A stretch of DNA of 64,000 nt. Source: Neobacillus cucumis. Lineage in GTDB: Bacteria > Bacillota > Bacilli > Bacillales > Cytobacillaceae. The notes beneath the pieces were generated by a model. The model did no database searches. It saw only the letters and a program-made list of their open reading frames with translations, and had not been told where the DNA came from. The translations under genes and the position numbers were made by a program. The DNA is taken from assembly GCF_002860255.1 (NCBI RefSeq), contig NZ_PGVE01000024.1, positions 1-64,000 of the forward strand, read 5' to 3'. The stretch's first letter is position 1, and each line of letters starts with the position of its first letter. Of this stretch, positions 30,706 through 39,117 are shown in pieces.

Positions 30706-32148
30706 ATGAGCGGGGAGAAGGATCTCGAACAATTAAAGAAAGAGGCGGCCGCAAAGGCAAAGGCTGAGGCGTTAGCGAGGCGCAAGGCGAAAGAGGCTGG
30801 CGAAACGGCACCTCCACCTGCACCGAAACCAGAGGAAGCACCGGCGCCAGCACCTACTGCTAGTGCTGGTGATGATCTAGCAAAGAAAAAAGCTGCAGCA
30901 GCAGCAAAAGCAAAGGCGGCGGCGTTAGCAAAAAAGAAACGCGAAGGAATCACAGAGGAAGAGGCGCCTGCGACGGAGGAGCAGGCAGCTCAAGTAACTT
31001 CAGCTGGTGAGGCCGATGACCTAGCAAAGAAAAAGGCGGCCGCAGCGGCGAAAGCAAAGGCCGCGGCGTTAGCGAAAAAGAAACGCGAAGGAATCACAGA
31101 GGAAGAGGCGCCTGTTGAGGAAGCGCCAGCCCAGGCTGCAGAAACTGCTGCAGTAGATGATGCGGACGACCTCGCGAAGAAAAAGGCGGCCGCAGTGGCG
31201 AAAGCGAAAGCAGCGGCAGCAGCGAAACGCAAAGCGATGGAATTGGCTGGCGGTACTGCACCTGCTGAAGAAGCATCTTCTGAAGCATCAGACGATACGG
31301 ACGACTTGGCAAAGAAAAAGGCGGCCGCAGTGGCAAAAGCGAAAGCAGCGGCAGCAGCGAAGCGCAAAGCAATGGAACTAGCCGGCGGTGATAGTGCGGC
31401 AGCGGATGAGGCTCCAGCTGGAGACGATGCGAAGGCAGCCGCAGCAGCGAAAGCGAAAGCAGCCGCGGCAGCAAAAGCGAAGGCCGCGGCAGCCGCAAAG
31501 GCCAAAGCAGCCGGAGGAGAAACTGCGGATGCTGGCAGCGATGATGAAAAGGCAAAGGCCATCGCAGCAGCGAAAGCGAAAGCCAAAGCGGCGGCAGCAG
31601 CCAAAGCAAAGGCAGCCGCGGGAGGAAAAGCGGGCGCTGCAGCTGAACCGGCAGCAGAAGCAAAACCATCCGTCAATCAGCCATACCTAGATAAGTATGT
31701 AAAAGTGATTGGAGAACACTTAGGTCCGGATGTTTTAGAAGATTCTTATATTAATAAACTATCCAAAGATGTTCCGACCCTTGTGGCGAAGCGTGATACA
31801 TATTTCAAGGTAGCTCAATTTTTAAAATACAACGAGCTGCTGGGATTTGATTACCTGTCTGAGCTGCATGGAACGGATTTTGAAACACATATGGAAGTCT
31901 ATGTTCACTTATACTCATACAAAAAGCGGCAATCGGTAGCATTGAAAGTGAAGATTGACCGAGATGAACCAACGATCGATTCCTTGCAGCCACTTTGGGC
32001 CGGAGCGAACTGGCCTGAATGTGAAGCATATGATTTACTTGGAATTAAGTTTAAAGGACACCCGGATTTGCATCGGATCCTGCTTGGAGAAGATTGGGTT
32101 GGCCATCCACTGCGTAAAGATTATGAACAGTATGATGTGGAGGTATAA
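30706..32148 (+). CDS. nuoC: NADH-quinone oxidoreductase subunit C with a large Ala/Lys-rich extension
   Basis: NuoC is a peripheral-arm subunit next to NuoD. Only the last 160 residues (from about 321, PYLDKYVKVIGEHLGPDVLEDS) are the NuoC domain; its signature is near the end (WAGANWPECEAYDLLGIKFKGHPDLHRILL). Residues 1-320 are a low-complexity stretch of AAAKAKA blocks separated by acidic, proline-containing spacers (ITEEEAP). It is predicted to form long charged helices. Related bacilli also have Lys/Ala-rich NuoC extensions, but this one is about twice the size of the domain. The reading frame is uninterrupted and the start follows GAGCGGGGAG-type sequence after nuoB, so the extension appears translated. 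Confidence 0.92.
   Translation: MSGEKDLEQLKKEAAAKAKAEALARRKAKEAGETAPPPAPKPEEAPAPAPTASAGDDLAKKKAAAAAKAKAAALAKKKREGITEEEAPATEEQAAQVTSAGEADDLAKKKAAAAAKAKAAALAKKKREGITEEEAPVEEAPAQAAETAAVDDADDLAKKKAAAVAKAKAAAAAKRKAMELAGGTAPAEEASSEASDDTDDLAKKKAAAVAKAKAAAAAKRKAMELAGGDSAAADEAPAGDDAKAAAAAKAKAAAAAKAKAAAAAKAKAAGGETADAGSDDEKAKAIAAAKAKAKAAAAAKAKAAAGGKAGAAAEPAAEAKPSVNQPYLDKYVKVIGEHLGPDVLEDSYINKLSKDVPTLVAKRDTYFKVAQFLKYNELLGFDYLSELHGTDFETHMEVYVHLYSYKKRQSVALKVKIDRDEPTIDSLQPLWAGANWPECEAYDLLGIKFKGHPDLHRILLGEDWVGHPLRKDYEQYDVEV
30871..31388 (+). repeat. Tandem repeats encoding the NuoC extension
   Basis: Two long units of one type (about 30871-30970 and 31015-31114, encoding DDLAKKKAAAAAKAKAAALA and a KREGITEEEAP tail) are 144 bp apart. 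They are followed by two of another type (31165-31253 and 31300-31388, with KRKAMELAGG tails) 135 bp apart. Further AAK blocks continue to about 31630. The GC content here is well above that of neighbouring genes. Confidence 0.85.
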
Positions 32149-32151
32149 CCA

Positions 32152-33252
32152 ATGATCAGAACAGAAGAAATGTTACTTAACGTCGGGCCTCAGCATCCAA
32201 GTACACACGGTGTATTCCGTTTGGTTGTAAAAATTGATGGGGAAATCATTACCGAAGCAAAGCCTGTCATCGGTTATTTACACCGCGGAACAGAAAAATT
32301 GGCTGAGAATCTGCAATACACTCAAATTATCCCTTATACTGACCGGATGGACTACCTGTCCGCCATGACCAACAATTATGTGATCTGTCATGCGGTCGAA
32401 ACGATGATGGGAATTCAGGTTCCTGACCGTGCCGAGTACCTGCGGGTCCTTGCAATGGAGTTAGGGCGGGTTGCGAGCCACCTTGTGGCCTGGGGAACTT
32501 ACGTCCTTGACCTTGGGGCAACAAGCCCATTTATCTATGCCTTCCGTGATCGTGAAATGATTATCAATATGTTAAACGAGTTGTCAGGCGCCCGCTTGAC
32601 CTTCAACTATATGCGTGTTGGCGGTGTAAAGTGGGATGCCCCTGAAGGCTGGGTTGAAAAAGTAAGAGATTTTGTTCCATATATGCGTCAGGAGCTGAAA
32701 GGCTACCATGATCTTGTTTCCGGCAATGAAATCTTTTTAGACCGGGTAAAAGGTGTAGGTATCTATACGAAGGAAGAAGCACTACAATACTCTCTAAGCG
32801 GACCAAATCTCCGCAGTACGGGGGTAAAGTGGGATCTTCGTAAGGATGAACCATATTCCATTTATGATCGGTTTGACTTTGATGTCCCAACATCAGAGGA
32901 CGGAGACTGCCTGGCACGCTACCACTTGCGCCTTGCTGAGATCAGTGAATCTTTGAAAATTATTGAGCAAGCGGTTGAGCAGTTCCCGGCTGAAGGGGAG
33001 ATCATGGCGAAGGTCCCTAAAATTATTAAGGTCCCTAAGGGTGAAGGCTTTGTCAGAATTGAATCGCCGCGCGGGGAGATTGGCTGCTATATTTACAGTG
33101 ACGGGAAGAAGGAACCGTACCGCTTAAAGTTTAGGAGGCCATCATTCTATAATCTACAAATACTTCCGAAATTACTAGTTGGTGAAAATATTGCTAATCT
33201 GATTGCCATTTTAGGGGCAGTGGATATTGTCCTTGGGGAGGTAGACGGCTAA
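32152..33252 (+). CDS. nuoD: NADH-quinone oxidoreductase subunit D
   Basis: NuoD forms much of the quinone-binding site with NuoB. The 366-residue protein carries LNVGPQHPSTHGVFR near the N-terminus and ends with the conserved ILGAVDIVLGEVDG. It starts three bases after nuoC and its stop overlaps the nuoH start by one base. Confidence 0.96.
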   Translation: MIRTEEMLLNVGPQHPSTHGVFRLVVKIDGEIITEAKPVIGYLHRGTEKLAENLQYTQIIPYTDRMDYLSAMTNNYVICHAVETMMGIQVPDRAEYLRVLAMELGRVASHLVAWGTYVLDLGATSPFIYAFRDREMIINMLNELSGARLTFNYMRVGGVKWDAPEGWVEKVRDFVPYMRQELKGYHDLVSGNEIFLDRVKGVGIYTKEEALQYSLSGPNLRSTGVKWDLRKDEPYSIYDRFDFDVPTSEDGDCLARYHLRLAEISESLKIIEQAVEQFPAEGEIMAKVPKIIKVPKGEGFVRIESPRGEIGCYIYSDGKKEPYRLKFRRPSFYNLQILPKLLVGENIANLIAILGAVDIVLGEVDG

Positions 33253-34256
33253 TGATTCAAGATTTGCTCCAATCCAGCCCTGGCTTGGTTAACTTTGGGA
33301 TATTCTTTTTACTTGGTGTTATCTTGCTTTTAGTCGTTTTAGGTTTCGTTACCTACGGAATCTTAGCCGAACGGAAAGTAATGGGATATATGCAATTGCG
33401 TCACGGCCCTAACCAGCTCGGCGGCCGCTTTGGACTATTGCAAACGGTCGCTGACGTATTAAAGCTTTTATTAAAAGAGGATGTCATTCCGAAAGCAGCC
33501 GATCGTCCATTATTTATTTTAGCACCGATCATTGCGTTCGCACCGTCATTTATGGTACTTGCAACCTTGCCGTTTACTGATAAGTTCCAATTTGCGGATA
33601 TTGGTGTCGGCTTGCTGTATTATATTGCTGTTTCCGGCTTAACTGTTTTTGGAATGCTGCTTGGCGGCTGGGCATCGAATAACAAGTACGCTCTCTTAGG
33701 CGGGATGCGTGCAGCGGCACAGATGATTTCTTATGAAATCCCGCTGGTTATGTCCGTGTTAGGGGTTATTCTTTTAGCAGGAAGTCTAAATTTAAATGAT
33801 ATCGTGGCCCAGCAAAAGCATGGCTGGTTTATTCTTTTGCAGCCAATTGGCTTTATTGTATTCTTTATCGCCTCGATTGCGGAATTAAACCGGACACCGT
33901 TTGACTTGCCAGAATCGGAAAACGAACTGGTTGCCGGTTACTTCGTTGAATATGCAGGATTTCGCTGGGCGTTCTTTATGCTTTCAGAGTATGTATATGT
34001 CTTTGGAATGTCGACGCTGATTACGGTCATTTTCCTAGGAGGATGGCTGGCACCATTTGCGTTCCTTAACTTTATCCCTGGAGCTGTATGGTTTGCCCTT
34101 AAATTCTGTTTCGTAGTCTTTGTTTATTTCTGGATTCGAAGCACACTGCCTCGTTTCCGCGTCGACCGACTGATGGAATTCGGCTGGAAAGTCCTATTGC
34201 CAATCGCCTTAGGAAACATCTTCCTAACCGCCATCATCAAATCACTATTCTTCTAA
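33252..34256 (+). CDS. nuoH: NADH-quinone oxidoreductase subunit H
   Basis: NuoH is the membrane subunit at the junction with the peripheral arm. The 334-residue protein has eight predicted helices and the signatures GILAERKVMGYMQLRHGPNQ and AELNRTPFDLPESENELVAGY. It is followed by a pair of R3 repeats that separate it from nuoI. Confidence 0.96.
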   Translation: MIQDLLQSSPGLVNFGIFFLLGVILLLVVLGFVTYGILAERKVMGYMQLRHGPNQLGGRFGLLQTVADVLKLLLKEDVIPKAADRPLFILAPIIAFAPSFMVLATLPFTDKFQFADIGVGLLYYIAVSGLTVFGMLLGGWASNNKYALLGGMRAAAQMISYEIPLVMSVLGVILLAGSLNLNDIVAQQKHGWFILLQPIGFIVFFIASIAELNRTPFDLPESENELVAGYFVEYAGFRWAFFMLSEYVYVFGMSTLITVIFLGGWLAPFAFLNFIPGAVWFALKFCFVVFVYFWIRSTLPRFRVDRLMEFGWKVLLPIALGNIFLTAIIKSLFF

Positions 34257-34260
34257 AGTT

Positions 34261-34321
34261 GGTGCCTGTCACCATTATCGACATTAACAATGTGGAAATG
34301 GTACAAATGGTGCCTGACACC
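34261..34321. repeat. R3 REP-like pair between nuoH and nuoI
   Basis: GGTGCCTGTCACC (34261-34273) and GGTGCCTGACACC (34309-34321) are separated by 35 bases, five bases after the nuoH stop. Each core is a near-perfect palindrome. Confidence 0.8.
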
Positions 34322-34346
34322 AGAAATAAAAAAAGGGGTGAAAAAC

Positions 34347-34766
34347 GTGCTTGGAGTATTTAAAGGCTTGAAATATACCCTGAAACAATTATCGCGCGAG
34401 AAGGTTACGTACGATTATCCGAATGAGCCGCTTCCGCTCCCGGACCGCTTCCGCGGAATCCAGAAGTTTTATCCGGAAAAGTGTATTGTTTGCAATCAGT
34501 GCATGAATATCTGCCCGACAGAATGTATTGACCTTACGGGTAAGAAGCATCCGGATCCAGCCAAAAAAGGAAAGATCATTGACACATACGATATTAACTT
34601 CGAAATTTGTATCCTATGTGACCTGTGCACAGAGGTTTGCCCAACGGAAGCCATCGTCATGACAAATAACTTCGAGCTCGCCGAATACAGCCGTGACATG
34701 TTATTTAAGAACCTGGAATGGCTGGATGAAAACGACGAAAACGTACGGCAGGTGAATAAACCATGA
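34347..34766 (+). CDS. nuoI: NADH-quinone oxidoreductase subunit I
   Basis: NuoI carries two [4Fe-4S] clusters. The ligand sets are Cys46/49/52 with Cys98, and Cys88/91/94 with Cys56 (CIVCNQCMNICP and CILCDLCTEVCP). The GTG at 34347 follows AAAGGGGTG and yields 139 residues; the open frame upstream only translates the R3 repeats. It overlaps nuoJ by 4 bases. Confidence 0.94.
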   Translation: MLGVFKGLKYTLKQLSREKVTYDYPNEPLPLPDRFRGIQKFYPEKCIVCNQCMNICPTECIDLTGKKHPDPAKKGKIIDTYDINFEICILCDLCTEVCPTEAIVMTNNFELAEYSRDMLFKNLEWLDENDENVRQVNKP

Positions 34767-35284
34767 CACTTTCAGGCGAATTCCTCGCATTTATGGGACT
34801 CGCACTCGTTGCCATTATCGGCGGCGTGCTGCTGTTAAACTTGAACAAGGTCATTCATATGGTCGTAGCCCTTATTTTCACTTTCGTGGCCATCGCGGGG
34901 ATCTATGTTCTGCTTTCCGCAGAGTTTGTCGCAGCAGTACAAATCTTAATCTATTCAGGTGCGATTACGATCATTATGCTTTTTGGAATCATGTTAACAA
35001 GGCATAACGATGAAAGTGAACCGAAAAAAGAAAGACTGCGAAAATTCCTCCTGTTCCTGGGAGTAGTTGGTTTTGCCTTTGCGGTTTACATCGGCATCTA
35101 CAATTTTGATATTGAGCAAGTTCCAACGAAGCTTCATGAAAACAACACGTTCCAAATTGGGCAGGCCCTATACTCAAAATATATTATTCCATTTGAGTTA
35201 ACATCCGTGCTGCTGTTAGTTGCCCTTGTTGGTTCGATTGTCTTAGCAAAAAATGATAAGAAGAAGGAGGCGGATGAGGAATGA
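34763..35284 (+). CDS. nuoJ: NADH-quinone oxidoreductase subunit J
   Basis: A five-helix membrane subunit of 173 residues. The conserved helix [27 protein letters not shown] (about 52-78) identifies it. It overlaps both neighbours by ATGA-type junctions, so translation is coupled. Confidence 0.95.
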   Translation: MTLSGEFLAFMGLALVAIIGGVLLLNLNKVIHMVVALIFTFVAIAGIYVLLSAEFVAAVQILIYSGAITIIMLFGIMLTRHNDESEPKKERLRKFLLFLGVVGFAFAVYIGIYNFDIEQVPTKLHENNTFQIGQALYSKYIIPFELTSVLLLVALVGSIVLAKNDKKKEADEE

Positions 35285-35595
35285 GTTCAGTTCCCGCTTC
35301 AGCCTTCCTGGCACTGGCATTAATCCTATTTTGCATCGGCTTGTACGGTGCCTTGACAAAGAAAAATACTGTTATCGTCTTGATTTCTATTGAACTCATG
35401 CTGAACGCCGTAAATATTAATCTGGTCACCTTCAGCAAATACGGCATTACACCGTCCATTACAGGTCAAATTTTCGCTTTGTTTTCGATCAGTGTCGCTG
35501 CAGCAGAAGCGGCCATCGGGCTGGCCATTCTGATTGCCCTATACCGCAACAAGAAAACTGTTAACATCGACGAAATGGACACGATGAAACACTAA
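35281..35595 (+). CDS. nuoK: NADH-quinone oxidoreductase subunit K
   Basis: A three-helix subunit of 104 residues with the key glutamates in [15 protein letters not shown] and [17 protein letters not shown]. It overlaps nuoJ by 4 bases. Confidence 0.95.
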   Translation: MSSVPASAFLALALILFCIGLYGALTKKNTVIVLISIELMLNAVNINLVTFSKYGITPSITGQIFALFSISVAAAEAAIGLAILIALYRNKKTVNIDEMDTMKH

Positions 35596-35649
35596 TAACG
35601 CTCATGGGTGGCAGCAGCCCTGTCACACCAAAGCGTATATTCGACCAAG

Positions 35650-35722
35650 CTTCGGGCAGCAGCAACTAAAAGCGCCCGAAGAGGGCATCGACAAAATTCG
35701 GATGGTCTGTTAAGTACCATCC
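35650..35722 (+). other. Two hairpins between nuoK and nuoL
   Basis: CTTCGGGC/GCCCGAAG (35650-35657 with 35674-35681) and GGATGGT/ACCATCC (35700-35706 with 35716-35722) fill most of the 142-base gap. The second ends at the nuoL ribosome site AAGGGG. Confidence 0.55.
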
Positions 35723-35737
35723 AAGGGGTTGATAATA

Positions 35738-37606
35738 TTGGAAAATGCATGGCTTATCCCGCTTTTCCCGCTATTATCGTTTTTGATCCTTCTTCTATTC
35801 GGTAAGCGGCTGAAGGAGGCGAGCGCATATGTGGGGATTCTCCTCACGCTCGCATCGCTGATTTATTCCATTTTGGTCTTATTCGAGCGCTTTTCAGAGC
35901 CAACCTACGGGACAAATTTTGAATGGCTCACGATAGGAGATCTGCATCTTACAGCGGGCTTCGAAGTCAATCAATTAAATGCACTAATGCTGGTGATCGT
36001 TTCGCTCGTAAGTTTCTTAGTACATACTTACTCCAAAGGGTACATGCATGGAGACGAGCGGTTCCCGGTATTCTACGCCTATTTAGGATTATTTACCTTT
36101 GCGATGTTAGGATTGGTTATTTCGCCAAACCTGCTGCAAACTTATGTTTTCTGGGAGCTTGTTGGGGTAGGTTCCTTCTTACTAATCGGTTTTTATTTTT
36201 ACAAAGAAGAAGCGAAGGCAGCCGCTAAAAAAGCCTTTATCATGACCCGTATCGGGGATGTCGGCTTGTTCATTGGTATGATCCTTCTTTTCTGGGAAAC
36301 GAAAAGCTTTGAATACAGCACGATTTTCCATTCCGTAGAAACTGGTGCAATACCTACATCAATGATTACGTTAATTGCGATCTTAATTTTTATCGGGGCC
36401 GTCGGAAAATCCGGTCAGTTCCCGCTGCACACCTGGCTTCCGGATGCGATGGAAGGTCCGACACCGGTTTCGGCCTTAATCCACGCTGCCACCATGGTTG
36501 CCGCTGGTGTCTATTTAGTCGCAGCACTATTCCCGCTGTTCCTAGCAAGCCCAACGGCACTGCTTACGATCGCAGTCATCGGAGCGTTTACCGCCATTTT
36601 TGCAGCAAGTATTGGGTTAGTGCAGACCGATATCAAACGCGTTCTTGCTTACTCGACCGTGTCACAGCTTGGCTATATGATGTTAGCCCTTGGCTCTGCC
36701 GGTTATGTAGCAGGTGTGTTCCACTTAATGACACATGCCTTCTTTAAGGCCTTGCTCTTCTTAGCGGCGGGTTCCGTCATTCACGCGGTTCACACGCAAA
36801 ACATTGAGGAAATGGGCGGGCTTTGGAAAAAATTAAAGATCACCGGGCCGTTATTTTTAATTGGAACACTCGCAATCAGCGGGGTACCATTATTATCCGG
36901 TTTCTTCTCAAAAGATGAGATTTTAGCTGCTGCATGGGAAGGCGGACATCCAATCCTATTCTTGTTAGCGCTCATAGCAGCCTTCATGACAGCATTCTAT
37001 ATGTTCCGTCTGTTCTTCCTAGTCTTTACTGGAGAGGCTCGCGGAAAGCAAGAACATGTTCACGAATCGCCATCCAATATGACCCTGCCGATGATCATCC
37101 TTGGCGTCCTTGCGGTCATTGCTGGTTATGTGAATACACCATGGTTCGGAACCTTCCTTGGCGACTGGCTGGTGGACGGTAATGAAACACTTGCCCATCA
37201 TGCAGAATCACATGGCCCTGTCTGGATTATGATCGCCGCAACGCTTGTATCATTAGCAGGAATCTTCCTTGCTTACTTGATGTACTATAAGCGTTCCGTC
37301 TCCCGCAACTGGTTAAGCGGTACAGGGGACACCTTGCACAGTATTTTATTTAATAAGTATTATGTGGATGAGTTTTATCAATACACCGTAGTGGCTGCTA
37401 CGAAAGCACTCAGCTACTTCCTGCGGTTTATTGATGTCTTCCTCGTGGAAGGTCTCGTCAAAGGCGTGGTCGGGATTGTCCAAGGACTTGGCAGAGCCGG
37501 CTCCAAGCTGCAATCCGGACAGGTTCAGACTTATGGGGCGGTTGCCTTTATCGGTCTTGCACTGCTCGCCGTCATCTTTGCACTAACAGGGGGGTACTTA
37601 CGATGA
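35738..37606 (+). CDS. nuoL: NADH-quinone oxidoreductase subunit L
   Basis: This is the distal antiporter-like proton pump subunit of 622 residues with about 16 helices and the lateral helix at the C-terminus. Signatures include TYVFWELVGVGSFLLIGFY, GKSGQFPLHTWLPDAMEGPTPVSALIHAATMV and KRVLAYSTVSQLGYMMLALG. The TTG at 35738 (MENAWLIPLFPLL) has good spacing from AAGGGG; another TTG at 35729 abuts it. Confidence 0.94.
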   Translation: MENAWLIPLFPLLSFLILLLFGKRLKEASAYVGILLTLASLIYSILVLFERFSEPTYGTNFEWLTIGDLHLTAGFEVNQLNALMLVIVSLVSFLVHTYSKGYMHGDERFPVFYAYLGLFTFAMLGLVISPNLLQTYVFWELVGVGSFLLIGFYFYKEEAKAAAKKAFIMTRIGDVGLFIGMILLFWETKSFEYSTIFHSVETGAIPTSMITLIAILIFIGAVGKSGQFPLHTWLPDAMEGPTPVSALIHAATMVAAGVYLVAALFPLFLASPTALLTIAVIGAFTAIFAASIGLVQTDIKRVLAYSTVSQLGYMMLALGSAGYVAGVFHLMTHAFFKALLFLAAGSVIHAVHTQNIEEMGGLWKKLKITGPLFLIGTLAISGVPLLSGFFSKDEILAAAWEGGHPILFLLALIAAFMTAFYMFRLFFLVFTGEARGKQEHVHESPSNMTLPMIILGVLAVIAGYVNTPWFGTFLGDWLVDGNETLAHHAESHGPVWIMIAATLVSLAGIFLAYLMYYKRSVSRNWLSGTGDTLHSILFNKYYVDEFYQYTVVAATKALSYFLRFIDVFLVEGLVKGVVGIVQGLGRAGSKLQSGQVQTYGAVAFIGLALLAVIFALTGGYLR

Positions 37607-39111
37607 ATTTATCAGCTGTTCTTTCAATCCTAGTATTCTCCCCGATACTCGGTATCATCGTCTTGGCCATGATGCCAAAATCAGTAGAAAAACCAATCAA
37701 AATCGTTGGCTTCTTAGCGACGTTACCGGCACTATTCCTGGCGTTGGCTTGCTATCTCCATTTTCAATGGGGAAAAAACCTGGCAGACTTCAATGTCGCG
37801 AAAGAGTGGATTCACTTCCGCGGCATGGGGACCGAGGAGCCTTACTTTGCCGTCAATTATGAACTGGGCCTTAGCGGCTTTCAGCTTCTGCTTGTCGTAC
37901 TAACCGCCGTAGTGGCAACCTTGTCAGCGATTGCGGCCGCACGGTTTGTTAAAAAAGAATCGAAAGGCTATTTCATGCTTTTCCTTTTGTTAGAAATCGG
38001 TATGCTAGGTGTGTTTACCGCTGAAAACTTAATTTTATTTTTCATATTTTTCGAGATCACCCTTATTCCAACCTTCTTCTTAATCGGAAAATGGGGTTAT
38101 TTTGAAAAAGAAAAGGCTGCCTTCAGTTTCTTAATCTACAACGGATTCGGCTCGGCCGTACTTCTGATTGTCATTATGATCTTGTTTGCAAAAACAGGTA
38201 CCACCAACATTAATACGCTGACACAAATGATGGCAGATCCAAGTGCACCGCTCTCCGGTGACCTGAAAATGGGCTTATTAATTGGTCTATTGATTGCCTT
38301 CGGGGTGAAACTGCCAATCTTCCCATTGCACAGCTGGATGTTAAAGGTGCACGTTCAGGCGCCGCCATCGGTGGTTATGATTCACTCTGGGATTCTATTA
38401 AAAATTGGTGCGTACGGATTAATCCGTTTTGGCATGGGGATTTTCCCTAAGCAGTTTGAGACCCTTGCGACACTGATTGCTGTCCTTGGTGTGATCAACC
38501 TTCTTTACGGGGCGTTCCTAGCGTTCATTCAAACAGATTTTAAAATGGTCTTGGCCTACTCATCGATTTCCCACATGGGCATCGTGCTCATCGGTCTTGC
38601 GGCCATGAACGCGGCAGGTGTGCAGGGAGCGATTTTCCAAGTGGTATCGCACGGTTTAATCTCTGCGTTATTATTCTTTATCGTCGGTGTCTTGTACGAG
38701 CGGACCGATACGTCGCTTCTCGAGAATCTCGGCGGGATGGCAAAGGGGATGCCGCTCGCGGCTGGCTTCCTGCTAGCAGGCGGGATGGCCTCACTGGGAC
38801 TTCCTGGCATGTCCGGCTTTGTCAGTGAATTTATGGCCTTCCTGGGGCTTTTCAAGGAAATTCCATGGCTTGCTGCTGTTGGAACCATCGGCATTATCAT
38901 GACCGCAGCATACGTCCTGCGTGCCGTCTTAGGGATTACCTACGGCAAATCACACCGCGAGTTTACGGGTGTCGTCGACCTAAAAGGCGTCGAATTCATA
39001 CCAGTAGTAGTACTAATGCTTTTAATCGTGTTAATCGGAGTATATCCAAGTGTGTTAAGTTCTCCGCTGCAAACAACACTAGAAACCATCATGTTAGGGT
39101 TAGGAGGGTGA
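37603..39111 (+). CDS. nuoM: NADH-quinone oxidoreductase subunit M
   Basis: A second antiporter-like subunit, 502 residues, with about 14 helices. It carries FEITLIPTFFLIGKWG, KLPIFPLHSWMLKVHVQAPPSV and KMVLAYSSISHMGIVLIG, which supply the conserved Glu and Lys of the proton path. It overlaps nuoL by 4 bases. Confidence 0.95.
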   Translation: MNLSAVLSILVFSPILGIIVLAMMPKSVEKPIKIVGFLATLPALFLALACYLHFQWGKNLADFNVAKEWIHFRGMGTEEPYFAVNYELGLSGFQLLLVVLTAVVATLSAIAAARFVKKESKGYFMLFLLLEIGMLGVFTAENLILFFIFFEITLIPTFFLIGKWGYFEKEKAAFSFLIYNGFGSAVLLIVIMILFAKTGTTNINTLTQMMADPSAPLSGDLKMGLLIGLLIAFGVKLPIFPLHSWMLKVHVQAPPSVVMIHSGILLKIGAYGLIRFGMGIFPKQFETLATLIAVLGVINLLYGAFLAFIQTDFKMVLAYSSISHMGIVLIGLAAMNAAGVQGAIFQVVSHGLISALLFFIVGVLYERTDTSLLENLGGMAKGMPLAAGFLLAGGMASLGLPGMSGFVSEFMAFLGLFKEIPWLAAVGTIGIIMTAAYVLRAVLGITYGKSHREFTGVVDLKGVEFIPVVVLMLLIVLIGVYPSVLSSPLQTTLETIMLGLGG

Positions 39112-39117
39112 TGAAGA

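Noticed and set aside
30990..31676. A 228-codon minus-strand open frame across the nuoC repeats
   Set aside because: It is the antisense reading of the GC-rich Ala/Lys repeat, giving a monotonous Ala/Phe/Ser string, with no ribosome site. The plus-strand frame continues into a conserved NuoC domain.
34290..34346. N-terminal extension of NuoI
   Set aside because: The extra 19 codons only translate the R3 repeat. The GTG at 34347 has the ribosome site and gives the family length.
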